A stretch of 64,000 nt of DNA from Blastobasis lacticolella (taxonomy: Eukaryota > Arthropoda > Insecta > Lepidoptera > Blastobasidae): assembly GCA_905147135.1 (NCBI GenBank), contig LR990056.1:12038001-12102000 (forward strand), given 5' to 3'. The notes below the pieces were generated by a model, which saw only the letters and a program-made list of their open reading frames with translations, ran no database searches and had not been told where the DNA came from. This document shows, one piece after another, positions 32,069-44,900 of this stretch (within the stretch, counting starts at the first letter, position 1; each line of letters starts with the position of its first letter). A program made the position numbers and the translations under genes.

Positions 32069-35000
32069 CTGTGGAAATATTTGTTGAAAATGTTACAACT
32101 TTCTTTATCTGTATTGCACACATGCCCTAGTAACTGTAATGGTCCAAACGCGCTTTCGCTGCGCTGCGAAAATGCGGTTTTGTGCGAAATTATATATTTT
32201 ATATTTCGATATTTTGATACCTCGATTTAAAATATATTTTCTTTTTTTTATGTTATCCGGCAGACAAACAGGCATGCGGGCCACCTGATGGAAAGTGGTC
32301 ACCGCCGCCTATGTACATCAGCAACACCAGGGGAGTCACCAATGCGTTGCCCGCCTCTGAAGAGACCTCTAATATACCTCTTGAACGATCCCATGTCATA
32401 GTCCAAAGGAAACACTGTGGATGGGAGCTCATTCCACATCCGAATCGTACGAGCGAGAAACGTTCTTTCAAACCTTCGCGTGGTGACCAACAGAGGGTCT
32501 ACGTAGTGGGGATGAGTACCCAGCCCACGGCGGGTGGTGCGATGGCGGAATTGTGCTGTGGGCACCAGATCGAAAAGTTCCTCGGAACACTCCCCATTGT
32601 ACAGCCAGTACATTGTACATTGTAAATAAAATAAATAGATTGAACACAGGGAGCCAAAGTCCCTTCGGTTAGCCAGTGGTTCTAACCTGCTTGTTTGTAT
32701 GGGATCGTCGACAATTCGTACGGCGCGTCTCTGTACGGAGTTCAGAGGATTAAGCAGGTCGGCAGTTTCGCCGGCCCAAAGATAGGAACAATACTCCATA
32801 TAAGGCCGCACCTGTACCTTGTACAGCAGCAGGCGCTGCCCTAGGGTGAAGTATCGCTTGGACCAGTTAAGCACTCCAAGCTATTTTGAAGCCAGTTTGG
32901 CCTTACCTTCTAGGTGACTCCGGAATCGCACGCTATTCGATATGTCGACGCCAATGATCCTGATACTATTTGAGATGGAGAGGGGTGTTCCTTGGAACTG
33001 CGGCACCAGGCCAAAAGGATTCTTTTTGGCGGAAAATGCGCAGAACTGTGTCTTTAAGGGGTTGAATTCCACTAGGTTCAGTCTGCCCCAGTGAGCAACT
33101 TGCTCCAAGGAGTGTTCAATCTCTGACACACGTCTTATTCGGCTTTCCGACACCACGGAACGAGGGATATTCGCACGGCCAGTATAACGAGCATCACCAG
33201 TACTGTCATCTGCATAGCAATGAATACTGGGAGTATTCAGCATATCATTATTATGCAGAAGAAACAGCGTGGCAGATAGCACTGAACCTTGGGGTACTCT
33301 AGCATTAATACTCTTGGAATCGGAGCAGTATCCGTCGACAATGACTTGGATGCTCCGTCCAGACAAAAAGCTGGATACCCAATTGCAGAGCCCCTCGGGG
33401 ATACCGTACTTCGGGAGTTTTGTTAGCAGTGCCCTGTGCCAGACCCGGCCTCAGCCCACCGGTGTGTTAGGTACACAAGAAGGTCACCAGCTGAGCGACC
33501 ATGACGGAAGCCATATTGACGGTCACTGATCAGCTGGTGATCCTCGAGGTATCCAAGGAGCTGGATATTGATGACCCGCTCCATCACTTTAGAGAGCAAG
33601 GAGGTTACCGCTATAGGCCTGGAATTTGATGGGTCTGAATTGTCACCTTTCTTGGGTATCGGATGCACATGGGCTAGCTTCCATAAAGACGGCACCGTTC
33701 CAGAGGGGTAGGAAAGCTTGAATAAGCGCATTAACACGGGAGACAACTCGGGAGCACACTTTATGAGAACGATAGCCGGAATGCCATAAGGTCCACTGGA
33801 CTTCCGGATGTCTAGGGAGAGAAGCACACGTCTTATGATTTTTTGGGTGAAACGAATCTCGGGCATGATGCCCTCACACCGTGAGATGGTAGGCGGTGCA
33901 GCTCCCCCATCATCCAGAGTTGAGTTATGAGCAAAGAGATCGGCTTTCTCCTTTGCTGTGTGCGCCAATTGGTCATTCGGCGTGCACAAAAGTGGAAAGG
34001 TGGTCCGACAAAAGTTCCCCTATACAGCTTTGGATAGAGACCCAAAAGCACGGCTCCCAGAGAGGTAGCTGATTAGTTTCTCTCCAATTCCGCCGATGAA
34101 TATAAATTTTGCTCTGGCCATTACCCTCTTTGTAGACCTCGATACAGCGTTGTAATTTTTCCTCAAAATGTGGGTGTTAGGGTCCTTCTGGGCCCGAGCC
34201 ACTGTCCAGGCACGAAAAGCATCCTGCTTGAGGCGAGTTGCCTCAGCACTAGGCCTATCGTACCAGGGTTGACTCTTGCCGCCGAGACGGACTACAGAGG
34301 ACGGAATAAAACACTCCATTCCCCGCAGTATGACATCAGCTACAGCAGCAGCACAGATGTTGGTGTCATTTGAGGAAAAGCAAAGCTGTATCCACCGGTA
34401 CGACGCGAAGAATTCTCGCAATCCATCCCAGTCTGCTGAACCATAATGCCATACCTTGCGTGACTCACTGGGGCGAGCCCGTTCGGGTATAGCAAGAGGC
34501 GCCTCGGAACAGACCAGGCTGTGGTCTGATGTCCTAAGAGGGGCATCGACGGACACCTGATAACAGTCTGGGTGGGTGGTGAGCAGAAGGTCTAATAAAG
34601 AGGGATCACGGCCCACAACATCTGGTAAGTAGGTGGGTTCAGACACCAGTTGCGTGAGACCATGGGCCAGAGAAAAAAATATTAAGGGAAATCATATCAA
34701 TACCGATATTCTTAATACTGGCTCCACCATGAGCTACAATTTATTTGACTCAAGCTTTTGTTTCAAGTGTTCTATGTGTATGCGTAACCGTACTACACTA
34801 ACTTAAAGTAACTAATTTAATCATTTAAATGGGAATGTTATATGTAATAGAAAAGGACCCCGCCCCGCTAAAGTTGTTAGGTAAATATGGTTTCTAATTA
34901 TTTTGGTGAAATTTTAATGTTATAAAGTAGTGCTCAAATTATAAATCCCTATGGGAGCAACCAACGTTTCAGAGTCCATTTCCGAGGCACAATCGATTTT

Positions 35001-36682
35001 GTTCAGTCCATACCTACAGTATGTGTACTTCTGGGACTCTATTGCCATTCTCTATGAAAATGGCAATCGATTTGACATAATATGATTGCCATTATGAGCA
35101 TTAAACACTTGTTTCATCACTTAGCAAAATGTGTATGTTTCATTGGATGACCTAAATTAATAAAATAAACATGCAGTAAATCATTGCATTCAATATTTTA
35201 TACTTACAACTATTATTGCAGATGTTATACGTAGCCACCAAACTTTCTTAAAAATTTCTTACTATTTTTATCGGTCATTCCTATTGGTATGCTATTTATT
35301 CCTATTGGTATCCAGTACATACATAATGCAATAGTGCTGGGCTTGGATATTCCACTATAAATCATTCCAAACAGCTTAAGGTTTAATGCAACACAACACA
35401 GTCAGGAAAATATTAAAGTACAGCTAACTTATATTTGCCTGTTGGTACAATATCAATCATATCTCGGAAACTGACAGCACCCAATAGGACTTATAGTCAG
35501 GGCATTTAACTCAAAATATTAAAATTTTGCCAAAATTAACTGAAACCACATTTTCCTAACAACTTTTGTGTGATTCTTTTGCACATTCTATCATATATAT
35601 GTGATCTACAAACTCAATCAGCCGAGCAAAACTACACAGTTTTGACAGTCACCTGCAGCGCTGGGCTGCGTTAGTACGTTCAGAACCACAGCTGCTGTGC
35701 TCTTTTTATTTTTATGCAACAAAGTTGGCCAAGAAACGCATGGTCTGATCACTTTTTTAATTTTTAATGCTTATATGTATATAATGCATTTTTGTTGTTT
35801 TCTCTGTTCTTTCATTGTAAGTACCTATTCTTGTTGACGGTATCAAACAATTATAAATAACAATCAATATCAATATTTTGCTTTCTATCAATCTTCCACG
35901 ACTCACAGTCGGATGCTTTCTTCGGCCAATACTTAGAAAAGGCATCAAACTCGTCCCGATGGATTGAAAGGGAGGCCTTTGCCCTGCAGTGGGACATAAA
36001 TGGCTAAAAATAAATAAAATAAATCAATATTTTAACTCACCTTTCAATAAGAGAAGGTGGCAACAACGGTTCCTCTTTCAGTTTCTTCACCTCCTCTGAC
36101 AGTATGATTCTATGGCCTTTAAGTTTTTCACTGATACTTGGCATTGATGAAGTATCAACTCCCTCATCCATACACACATCGGACTGTAAGGAGTGCGCAG
36201 TATACTCTGAAGATATGTGGAGACTGTTGAGGTGGGCTGCCATCTTGTCCTCCGTTATAAATTGTTTTGCTGGTCTGGAAATCATAATAGGTACTATATA
36301 AATTTCTTATACAAGAGATACCACTGCTTGAAATCATGGTTTATCAGAGTATTTTTTGATAAAAAGAAACGATATCTCATATTCAAGTATCTAATACTTA
36401 CATTACTGGTTCAATGTCTAAACTCTTTCTTTTACAATGAATTACTGGTGAAGCCTGGATTTCCGTAATAGGGGCACCGGTGAACTGGACTAGATGCGGT
36501 GGCGATTGCATGCCCCATTTAAGACCCTGCGAGTTCCAAGGCGTCCCTGTAGGAGCAGGCATGGTATGCGGTTCTATCATACCAGGGTTGTAAGGAGATC
36601 CAAGAACCTGTTGTGCACAAATTTGGTTTGCGAGTTCATCAGACTGATTGTATTGGTATGGAGGATAACCATACACATCCAT
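31897..36682 (-). CDS. HCFC1R1/HPIP-like protein
   Basis: Three exons on the minus strand (36682-36402, 36274-36041, 32068-31897) join in phase to a 228-residue protein. The first ATG (36682) follows an in-frame TAG and has a good context (CCAAACATGG). Residues about 85-112 hold a Lys/Arg-rich start, EPV, then KQFITEDKMAAHLNSLHIS, which resembles the core of vertebrate HCFC1R1 (HPIP), a small shuttling protein that binds host cell factor 1 and affects its nuclear export. Identification rests on this one block. The N-terminus is Tyr/Pro/Gln-rich; the end has LEKPHMSLVVWKP (from residue 173), then a charged Lys/Glu helix and an acidic tail. I see no (D/E)HxY HCF-binding motif, which the vertebrate protein has. 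Function in insects is inferred. Confidence 0.78.
32254..34674 (-). mobile_element. Jockey-like LINE, 5'-truncated and broken
   Basis: Minus-strand pieces in order: end of the endonuclease (DPSLLDLLLTTHPDCYQ, SDHSLV) at about 34646-34020; reverse transcriptase (SSGPYGIPAIVL, LAHVHPIPKKGD, YGFRHGRSAGDLL) at 33989-33423; the catalytic region (PQGSVLSATLF, CYADD) at 33366-32881; and the C-terminus (RPYMEYCSYLWAG, RTFLARTIRMWNELP) at 32874-32299. Frameshifts separate them. It lies in the large intron of the HCFC1R1-like gene, in the same orientation. Confidence 0.85.
34690..36030. other. HCFC1R1-like intron, nothing recognised
   Basis: AT-rich; a short repeat-like GCCTTTGCCCTGCAGTGGGA lies near 35975. 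Confidence 0.35.
36041..36274 (-). CDS. HCFC1R1-like exon 2, conserved block
   Basis: Acceptor ATTTCCAG, donor GTGAGT. Carries KQFITEDKMAAH and a Leu/Lys-rich stretch ending LPPSLIE plus two bases of an Arg codon. Confidence 0.85.
36402..36682 (-). CDS. HCFC1R1-like exon 1
   Basis: Starts at the ATG at 36682-36680. Encodes a Tyr/Pro/Gln-rich N-terminus and ends in RKSLDIEPV plus two bases of an Ile codon, at donor GTAAGT (36401-36396). Confidence 0.8.
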
Positions 36683-36859
36683 GTTTGGCAGCAACTAGAT
36701 CACTAAATAGCCGTACAATTACAGGGTTAATAATTAACGCAAAAAGTTCGCAGAAATCACAAAATGAAAACAGTAAACACAGAACACACAAAAACACACT
36801 TTCCTTTCTTGTTCACTTGACAGAAAATAGAAATACATTGAAAAAGTAGACCATCTATC

Positions 36860-37620
36860 GAATTTTCAAGAAAATTCTATTTGCCACCATAGATCATAAA
36901 CCAGAAAACTAAGCTGCTTGGAATTAATAGATACTTCGTTATTATGTTCTTGCTAGGCCACTTACATGGAAGTATTTTAAAACTAAACTGGAAAAGTACT
37001 ATGATACCTAAAGTGTGTATGTCAAGGAAAAAAAAATATTGACAGAAGCGGAGATTACATACCGAGTTTCAATTCGAGACAAAATGTCACACATCTCTAT
37101 AACACCAACATAAATGCAAATGCAGGGACGGAACAAGGCAGCCCATCTGCAGATAAGTTATATTTTGCTACGAATTACTACTCGTAACGAACATACGAAC
37201 GAAACAAATCTGACTTGTGGGTATATTTCGCTCCGAACGATTTCGTCATTTATTTAGACTTGTCCTAAATGATAATTTAATATTGTCATTATAATAAATG
37301 GTAAGGTGTCTAGTGAATCAAACCCACGCCCTAATACCTACCAACGTCTTTTTGATCTCACGATCCTACATACCATAAATCGGCAATGCTTGCTTTTGCA
37401 AAAAGGAGGGTTATGATTTTGACCGGTATCAATTTTAATTTGTTGCCTCATAACTTCTAAACTAAGTGGGTAGGTACCTACTTACTTATCGTTAGAAGCG
37501 TCTTCATTTTCCACAGGTTGGCCTATGTGACTTAACAATAAATTGGATATGATGCCCTCTAGAGGACATTGTCATGAACAAAAATAAATTAATGTAAAGG
37601 GCATGTATATAAATATATTA
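36860..37620. other. Intergenic, nothing recognised
   Basis: Spacer between the HCFC1R1-like 5' end and the 3' end of the 131-aa ORF. Confidence 0.35.
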
Positions 37621-37757
37621 AACAGGCAGCATATTCTTTATTTTCACTAAACATTCTAATAATGATGGTGCATCAGGACAGATAGGACTTGCATCAACTT
37701 ATAATCTTGTTCTTCAAAATGTTTACAACACAGCACTTCCAATTTGCAACCCAGATA

Positions 37758-38153
37758 TCACTGTACACTGTCTTTTAAATGGTTTGATTTAAATTTGATT
37801 AGGAAATAATAAAATTCACACTGATGTTTCAAAAGAATCGTTTGGTTGTTGTTAGCTAGAACTACGTGGTGAACGTTCAAAACATTGCGCTCTTTACTTT
37901 CTGACAGGCTCGTTCCTATGGGTGAAAAAACGGGATAGCAAGATTCATAATCATTGTAGAGTGAGCGATCAGGGAATATTTGTGATTTGTGTTTAGTCTG
38001 TTGTCTGTGGTATATGTGAATAAAGTTATTCTTTCTCATTATGTCTTCTACTTGCGTAAGTTTCTTGGAAACGAAGCACGATCTACCGATCACCGCCCGA
38101 GATACGAGCTGCGGTCTGTAATAGAAACGCACGTGTTGCATGTTTTGCGACAT
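37758..38153 (-). CDS. Unrecognised 131-aa ORF, head-to-head with BRPF
   Basis: Single-exon ORF with a genuine ATG and a minus-strand AATAAA at 37642-37637, about 115 bases past the stop. Its start lies 310 bases from the BRPF start on the other strand. The product is basic, Tyr/His/Asn-rich, lacks Trp, and shows no signal peptide or membrane segment I can defend. The Arg-rich, acid-poor first 35 residues could suit a mitochondrial presequence, which is speculation. I do not recognise the family. It could also be a chance ORF in a 5' flank. Confidence 0.4.
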   Translation of the reverse strand: MSQNMQHVRFYYRPQLVSRAVIGRSCFVSKKLTQVEDIMRKNNFIHIYHRQQTKHKSQIFPDRSLYNDYESCYPVFSPIGTSLSESKERNVLNVHHVVLANNNQTILLKHQCEFYYFLIKFKSNHLKDSVQ

Positions 38154-38462
38154 TGGCGACAGTGTACTTTCTAGTAATCAAAACGTAATCTGCATTATAT
38201 TTTGCTTTATTGGTCTATGTTTCTATTTGACATGTTGACTGACAGTGACAGCACGTGTTGATTGATTGTTGTATCTCGCAGCGCTCGCAACGCAACCAAA
38301 CGAAGCGTTTGTCGTTTTCGTTTCGTCTTTTTAAAATTTCAATTAATTACTGAGAAATAACTTTCCTCTTTCTATTGTATAACTGTAGAAGATTACAGTA
38401 ACTTCTTCTTTCAATGTTTATTATGTACGTTTCACCGAACTAATTGATTTGTTTGCAACAAA
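38154..38462. promoter_or_regulatory. Divergent promoter region and BRPF 5'UTR
   Basis: About 310 bases between two divergent start codons, free of recognised repeats. The BRPF start has a good insect context (CAACAAAATGG). Bidirectional use is inferred from layout. Confidence 0.45.
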
Positions 38463-38909
38463 ATGGGTCTAGATTTTGATGTGCTCGAATTCTGCAAAAA
38501 ACTGCGCCAAGACCGCGCTCCGCCGTACCAATGCCCCTTGGAGAAGTGCGACAAAGTGTACAAGAGTCTGTGTGGGTTGCAGTACCATTTGGTGAACTAT
38601 GACCACGATAATCCAACTCCGGCGACGCCGTCTGTCGTCCGCAAGAAGGGTGGACGAAGCCGAGCACCTGTCCCTACCGGGGACATAGCGCTCCAGAGCC
38701 CGCCGAAAGAAGCTCTCACATTTGCGGAAGCCCAAAAAGTAGTACAATTCGAGATAGACGGCAAAATCAGCAGAATTGCTATAGATCAACCACTACAGGT
38801 AATCTCCTTGGAAGAGTGGGAGAAGAAGAATGCGGAATTAGAAAAGCCTCTGCCGGTGGTTGAGCCACCGCAAGAGCCTCATATCAAGTTGCCAGAAGCT
38901 AGTGTCACA
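38463..38909 (+). CDS. Br140: BRPF exon 1, C2H2 finger
   Basis: Starts [11 protein letters not shown], matching the family N-terminus. Contains the finger C-x4-C-x12-H-x5-H at residues 24-48 and a second conserved stretch [14 protein letters not shown]. Ends in phase 0 at donor GTAAGT. Confidence 0.97.
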
Positions 38910-41900
38910 GTAAGTAAAGCCACTGTGGTAAATACCACCCACAACACAACCCCTAAGTTGACTATTGTACATACCAACCCACAAAAAATTAATATCTGAA
39001 TATTCTTAAATTTTTAATATAACACTTGCAATTATTATTTTACTTCATAGAAAAGTTGGGTGAAGTTTTATCACAAAATTTTGTTGCAGCTGATAACTGA
39101 CTATAACGAAAGAGTGTGCGATGCACCAGCTATGCCGAATGCTTACATTAGATTCATAGAGAAATCTGCTGAGGAGCTAGATGGCGAAGTTGAATATGAC
39201 GTAGATGAAGAGGATACAGCCTGGCTAGCCATTATCAACAAGCAACGACTGAAGCAGGGACTTCCTTCGGTGTCAGTTGATACCCTTGAATTGTTGATGG
39301 ACAGATTGGAGAAAGAGTCATACTTTCAGGTAACTATAATGACTACTAATATTTGTGGATATATTAATGATATTAATTTAGGCACTAATGGATTTTTTCA
39401 TGTTTATGTAGTAGTAGGGTAGTGATTGGGATACCTATAATAGGACAATGATAACTCCGTATTGACTGACAGTAGTAAAAACACTTTATAAGTGTTGGAT
39501 ATGGCAATAATCTGGGGATAATCTGCCCTTGTAAGTCCTTCTTGTAAACATTGAGTTATTTGCTATTAACTTGATTTCTGTCTAAATTGTTAATCCTGCT
39601 GAAGCTTTACAAATGTCTCCAGAAGGGTTTCTGGTTGTTGCCATAGATGCTTAAGCCTGTACAATGCTTCTCCATTGCAGGATTGCAGGATATGGTCTCC
39701 TCTCAAGGATTGTGGTTACCATTCGGAACTGCTTTTTAGTTAGTTTTAAGAGCGTTTCGGATAGGGATGGGTTAAAGCTCAGTAGAGGCTGCCTTGTCTG
39801 CAATCTGGAAATTCATTTTGTCCATCAGGGTCCATGCAAATGGCATGAGTAGAATTAGCTCAAGGCTAGGACAGGGTAGGACTATTGAGCAATCATTTAT
39901 ATGAATTTGAAATATGTTAACACATAATTTGTTTCAGGCATCCCAAACTGGCCAACAGACAGCTGCCACAGTGGACGAGGATGCAGTATGCTGCATCTGT
40001 ATGGACGGAGAGTGCCAAAACACCAACGTCATATTGTTTTGTGACATGTGCAACTTAGCTGTCCACCAGGATTGCTATGGGGTATGGCTGTTTAATAATT
40101 TTTTTGTTATACAGTCGACAAATAGGCATGCAGGCCACCTGATGGAAAATGGTCACTGCTGGCTATAGACATTCCAACACCTGGGATATCACCATAGACC
40201 AATAGTGTATTATATTGGTCTATGATATCACCAATACATTGCCGATTTCTATAACCAACAAGAGTTTGAAATAACTTTAGGCTGATAATAATAATAATAC
40301 CTACATATTATAATACCTCTAGCTATGTTTCAATATTGCAAAAGTCAAAACAATTGAGTGTGACAATATTGTTGTGGAGTTGAACAATGAGGAGTTTTCC
40401 AGTAGGTATTGTCAGTTGGTTTCAAAAAGCATCAATAGATGGAGCTCCTACAATTTTGGTAATCTTTTTTTAATCTGTATGATGGTGGCAGTGATTTCAT
40501 GCAGCCAACTAATACTAAACTTAAAAATTAAGGATCATTCCCGTTATCCCCCGAATTACTATCCCCCGAATGGGGGACAACGGGAATTTAAGTAATGTTT
40601 ATTCTAACTGTTAAAGTTTGAATAAAATATACAAAGAAATATTTATATAAGTTGGCACTATGTTCCATTATTATTACAACCTCTAAAATGGTTGAAAACT
40701 ATTGACAAATATAATTAATATTTTATATTATCCAACACAACGTACCCAGTGTTTATATCCTCTTCGCTAAGAACCTATTTCAAACGATTATCAATTACCA
40801 AAATTGTTGGGGCGCCATCTAGTGAGCGGTTAGTAATGACTTAGATACCTATTGGAAAACTGCTCATTGTTTTCCAGTTCTAAGAGTCATACTAAAACTG
40901 ACTTTTCCCAAACTCCCATAGGTCCCATATATCCCGGAGGGCCAGTGGCTGTGCCGGAGGTGTTTGCAGTCACCATCTCGTCTTGTCAACTGTGTGCTCT
41001 GTCCGAATACTGGTGGTAAGTGTGTTTATTGTTAAATATCATCATCACAGCCCGTAACAGTCCACTGCAGGACTTAGGGCCTCTCCCACGAAAGAGGAGG
41101 TTATTGCCATAATCTCCACGCTTGGCAGGCGGGTTGGAGATCGCAGTGTTTAAATATAACAATGGAAAATGCTGCTGTCCATTTTCTAGACTACGGAGAC
41201 TCTTGATCTTTTGCCTCGAAAACATTAGTTGCCTTGTACGACACCCATGAGTGTAAGGGGTTGGTGCTATTCTACTCTGCCGGACACCACACGGCCAATT
41301 GTTAAATATAACGTTACTTATTACACATAACATACTCGTACATGTCATGCTGATTTGAACAGGATTACAATTATTATTTCTCCTGAGTTCATCTTTATTT
41401 ATTTTCCCTTTTTTCTTAGGTGCATTCAAACAAACCGATCAGGGAACCTGGGCACATGTTGTATGCGCTCTCTGGATACCAGAAGTGCGATTCGCCAACA
41501 CCGTCTTTCTGGAACCAATAGGTAAGTGCCCGTATTTTTTAGTACCATATATTCATGTTCATGTCTGGCAATTCACAACAGAGTTTCCCAAACCAAATCC
41601 TAGCTAAAAAAATCATAGTTTCGTTAATGTCACGGTTATGCTCGCGCTCACGAGGGCCCGGGGTCCGCCTTGACCATGTTCCAGGATTTGGCAGATCAGA
41701 TAATTACAGTAGAGCGACTGCCATCTGCCCTCCGCGACCCTGCTACCAGGGAAACCTGACCAGAATGGATCATGATTTGTGCAGTGCAATGTGCAGGTTT
41801 CATCACGATGTTTTCCCTCGCCGTAAGAGCTTCGGTTAGGAATCAACTATCAACTAATGTACATAACTCAGAAAAGAGTCATTTACCATAGCCGCAGTTA

Positions 41901-44900
41901 GATTCGAACCCGGTACCTCTAGCTTACGAGTCGGATACCCTAACCACACGGCCACCGACGCTCGCCAAACCCAAACTAAAACACTATACCATCTCCGCAG
42001 ATTCGATAGAAACCATCCCGGCTGCCCGTTGGAAGCTGCAGTGTATGGTGTGCAAGCAGCGAGGCGCCGGCGCATGCATTCAGTGCCATAAGACCAACTG
42101 CTACTCCGCTTTCCACGTCACATGCGCACAGCAGGCCGGGTAAGTTGTATCACATTATATGTTCCGCCGCAAGGGCGTCAGCACTGATACTGACGCCTCC
42201 GCACGCAGATTATGGCTTTCATGGTCACTGGAAGCTGATTTCGCCAACATCATGTTTGCCAATATCAACATTTTTTGCCGCCCACATCACAGAGTTTTCA
42301 TTTTTAACAAGACTGAGACTGAGAGTCCAAACTGTCAGTGGTTGCGATGGAGTCAGTGTCACTGGATCCCAACTGTCAGTGCTTCCGTGCGTTAAAAGTA
42401 TTTTACTGTGTACATGACAACATGGTGTGTCTGTGGCATCATGGCTCGCTTAGAAATATTTGAAAACATGTAAACTTTTCCGATGATGAATTTTTCGACA
42501 CGTCAGGTTTTTTGTTTTTGCTATTGAAACGCACTTTAAATTAGTCGCATTCGTTCACTGAAACTGGATCTCTGAATATTCATCAATCAAATAGCGTAAT
42601 TACAGTGAAGCAACTGTCATCTGACCTCCGTGCCCCTATTAACAAGGGAACCTGGTTCACTGTAACAGTTTGTAATATGTCACGCTATCTTTCAGGCTAT
42701 ACATGAAGATGGAGGCGGCGGGCCCGGGCCGCGACCCCAGCCAGCCGGTGCAGGTGGCCAAGATGGCGTACTGCGACGCACACACGCCTGCACACGTGTT
42801 ACAGGTAATTTTTTAATACCACCTCTTTTCTGAGTGGTAAACAAGCTTGCGAGTTGCCTGATGGTAAGTAGTTTTTTCTGGGTAAATCGTAAGAACTGTA
42901 ACTGTTTTTGTTGCCTGCAACCTAAATGCATGAATCGTAGATGTTGTGGGCGACAGTTACCACTTACCATCAGGTGGGCTGTCTGCTCGTTTGTAACTGC
43001 GTAGAATAAAAAGAAACTCACCCGTATCATCAATGCTACACATCAAAACACTACAACGCAAGCATTGGTATACGTAGTTGTTATATATTGTATATGATCA
43101 AACGAACTCCGCGAAGTTCGATCGATATTATGTTAGTCGCTTCATTCGAAGATATAAGATAATTCACAACGTAGTCCCTTTAGCCTACAAGGTAGCTTCG
43201 CACGTTTATTTAAAGTAAAATCAATTTGTTTTCAATCGTTCATTTTTTTTCGATCATACGTATCGATACAGCCAGCCGCCATTTTTAATAATAAATAATC
43301 GTGGACGAATTCACACATCATTCTTTTTAGAGATGCTATGCGAAACTTCCCCACGCCTGGGAATATGGGCGTGTGTTATATCTTCGAATGAAGCGACTCA
43401 TATAATATCGATCGAACTTCGCGAAGTTCGTTTGATCATATATTATATTTCGTCGCTTCATTCTTCAGATATAAGATAATTCACAACGTAGATGTTTGGG
43501 GAGGGAAGTTTTGCAAATTTTAAACAGAATATTAATTATTAGCGGCCCGCCCCGGCTTCGCACGGGTACCACTACGGGTACACGGGTTACACACAACCGC
43601 TGCGTAAGGAGCCGACCGCGCGCGCGAGTGAGCCGCGCGGCACTTTATTTCTTGACATTGACTCCCCTCCCGTACCCCGTGCTGCCTAGATAGCCGAGCG
43701 GACTGAGCGGCGAACACGCGACTTTTTTCTAATATTCACATTTTTAAACTCGTGATATCTTTCGAATATAATGTCTGAATTGAATAATTCAAAAAGTTAT
43801 ATAAAGGTATTGTAGCAGTCGTGAATATGAAGTAATTGATTTTGATAAGGATTAATACCAAGGTACAAATAAAGAGCGTTTTTTAGCGGCGGCATTTAAA
43901 TTAAATTTTGAAAATAAAAGAACATTTAGTTCTTAGACAGTTAGACATATACTGTCGCGACACTTTTTGAAGATAATAATGTGTTCTGCAAAGTCGTAGT
44001 ACATTATTTTGTTCTATCATCAATAGTTTTCGCAGCACACGCGATGTAAGGAATTTTTTGGGTATTTTTTTACACCTTGGGTTACATTATTGGAGTTTTA
44101 TTAACGATCCGTAATTTTTTAGAAAATATAATATAGCCTATCTGACCCGAGGATAGTGTAGGTTCCCAACGGTGAAAGAATTTTTGAAATCGGTCCAGTA
44201 GTTTCGAAGCCTATTCAATACAAACAAACAAAAAATCAAACATGTCCTCTTTATAATATTAGTATAGATTCATACATTTTAAACAATGTATTAATTATAC
44301 GGTATCAACCGTAAATGAAACTATTACATAATGGACACTGTGGTTAATTCATTATTAAGAAAGCAAACGTGACCAAACCAGCGCAGACGAGCCTACTCGA
44401 TCTTATTTGCGATATCCCTCACACCAAGGCTGCCGCGGATGTACTCGTTACGTACTCGATCGACTCGCGTAACTCCGCACATCCAGCGCAGCATTTTCAT
44501 TTCGTTGGCGTGGAGTTCGCGAACGTGTTTCGTCAGCGCTGGCCATGTCTCGCAGCCATAGAGCATCACCGGTCTAATTATACTCTTGTATATAAGCCCT
44601 TTGAGCTTTACAGGGTTTGAGTTTGAGTTTTAAGGTCACATATGACTGCCGTGAGTTCCCGCCATTTGGCCCAAGCCGCAGAGATTCGGGATTTGACATC
44701 GGGGCCGATATCGCCGGACTCGTGCATCACGGATCCGAGGTATTTGAATTTATCTGTTCTATTGACAGATTCGTTACGTATACGGATGGTGCCGGGATCC
44801 GCGCTGCAGCTGGCCATATACTCTGTTATGGAGATATTCATCTTCAAACCACCGTTTTCTAGCACATCCTTCCACGTGTTTTCTATGGTCTTAAGATCTT

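Noticed and set aside
38469..38789. 106-aa minus ORF
   Set aside because: Antisense shadow of BRPF exon 1.
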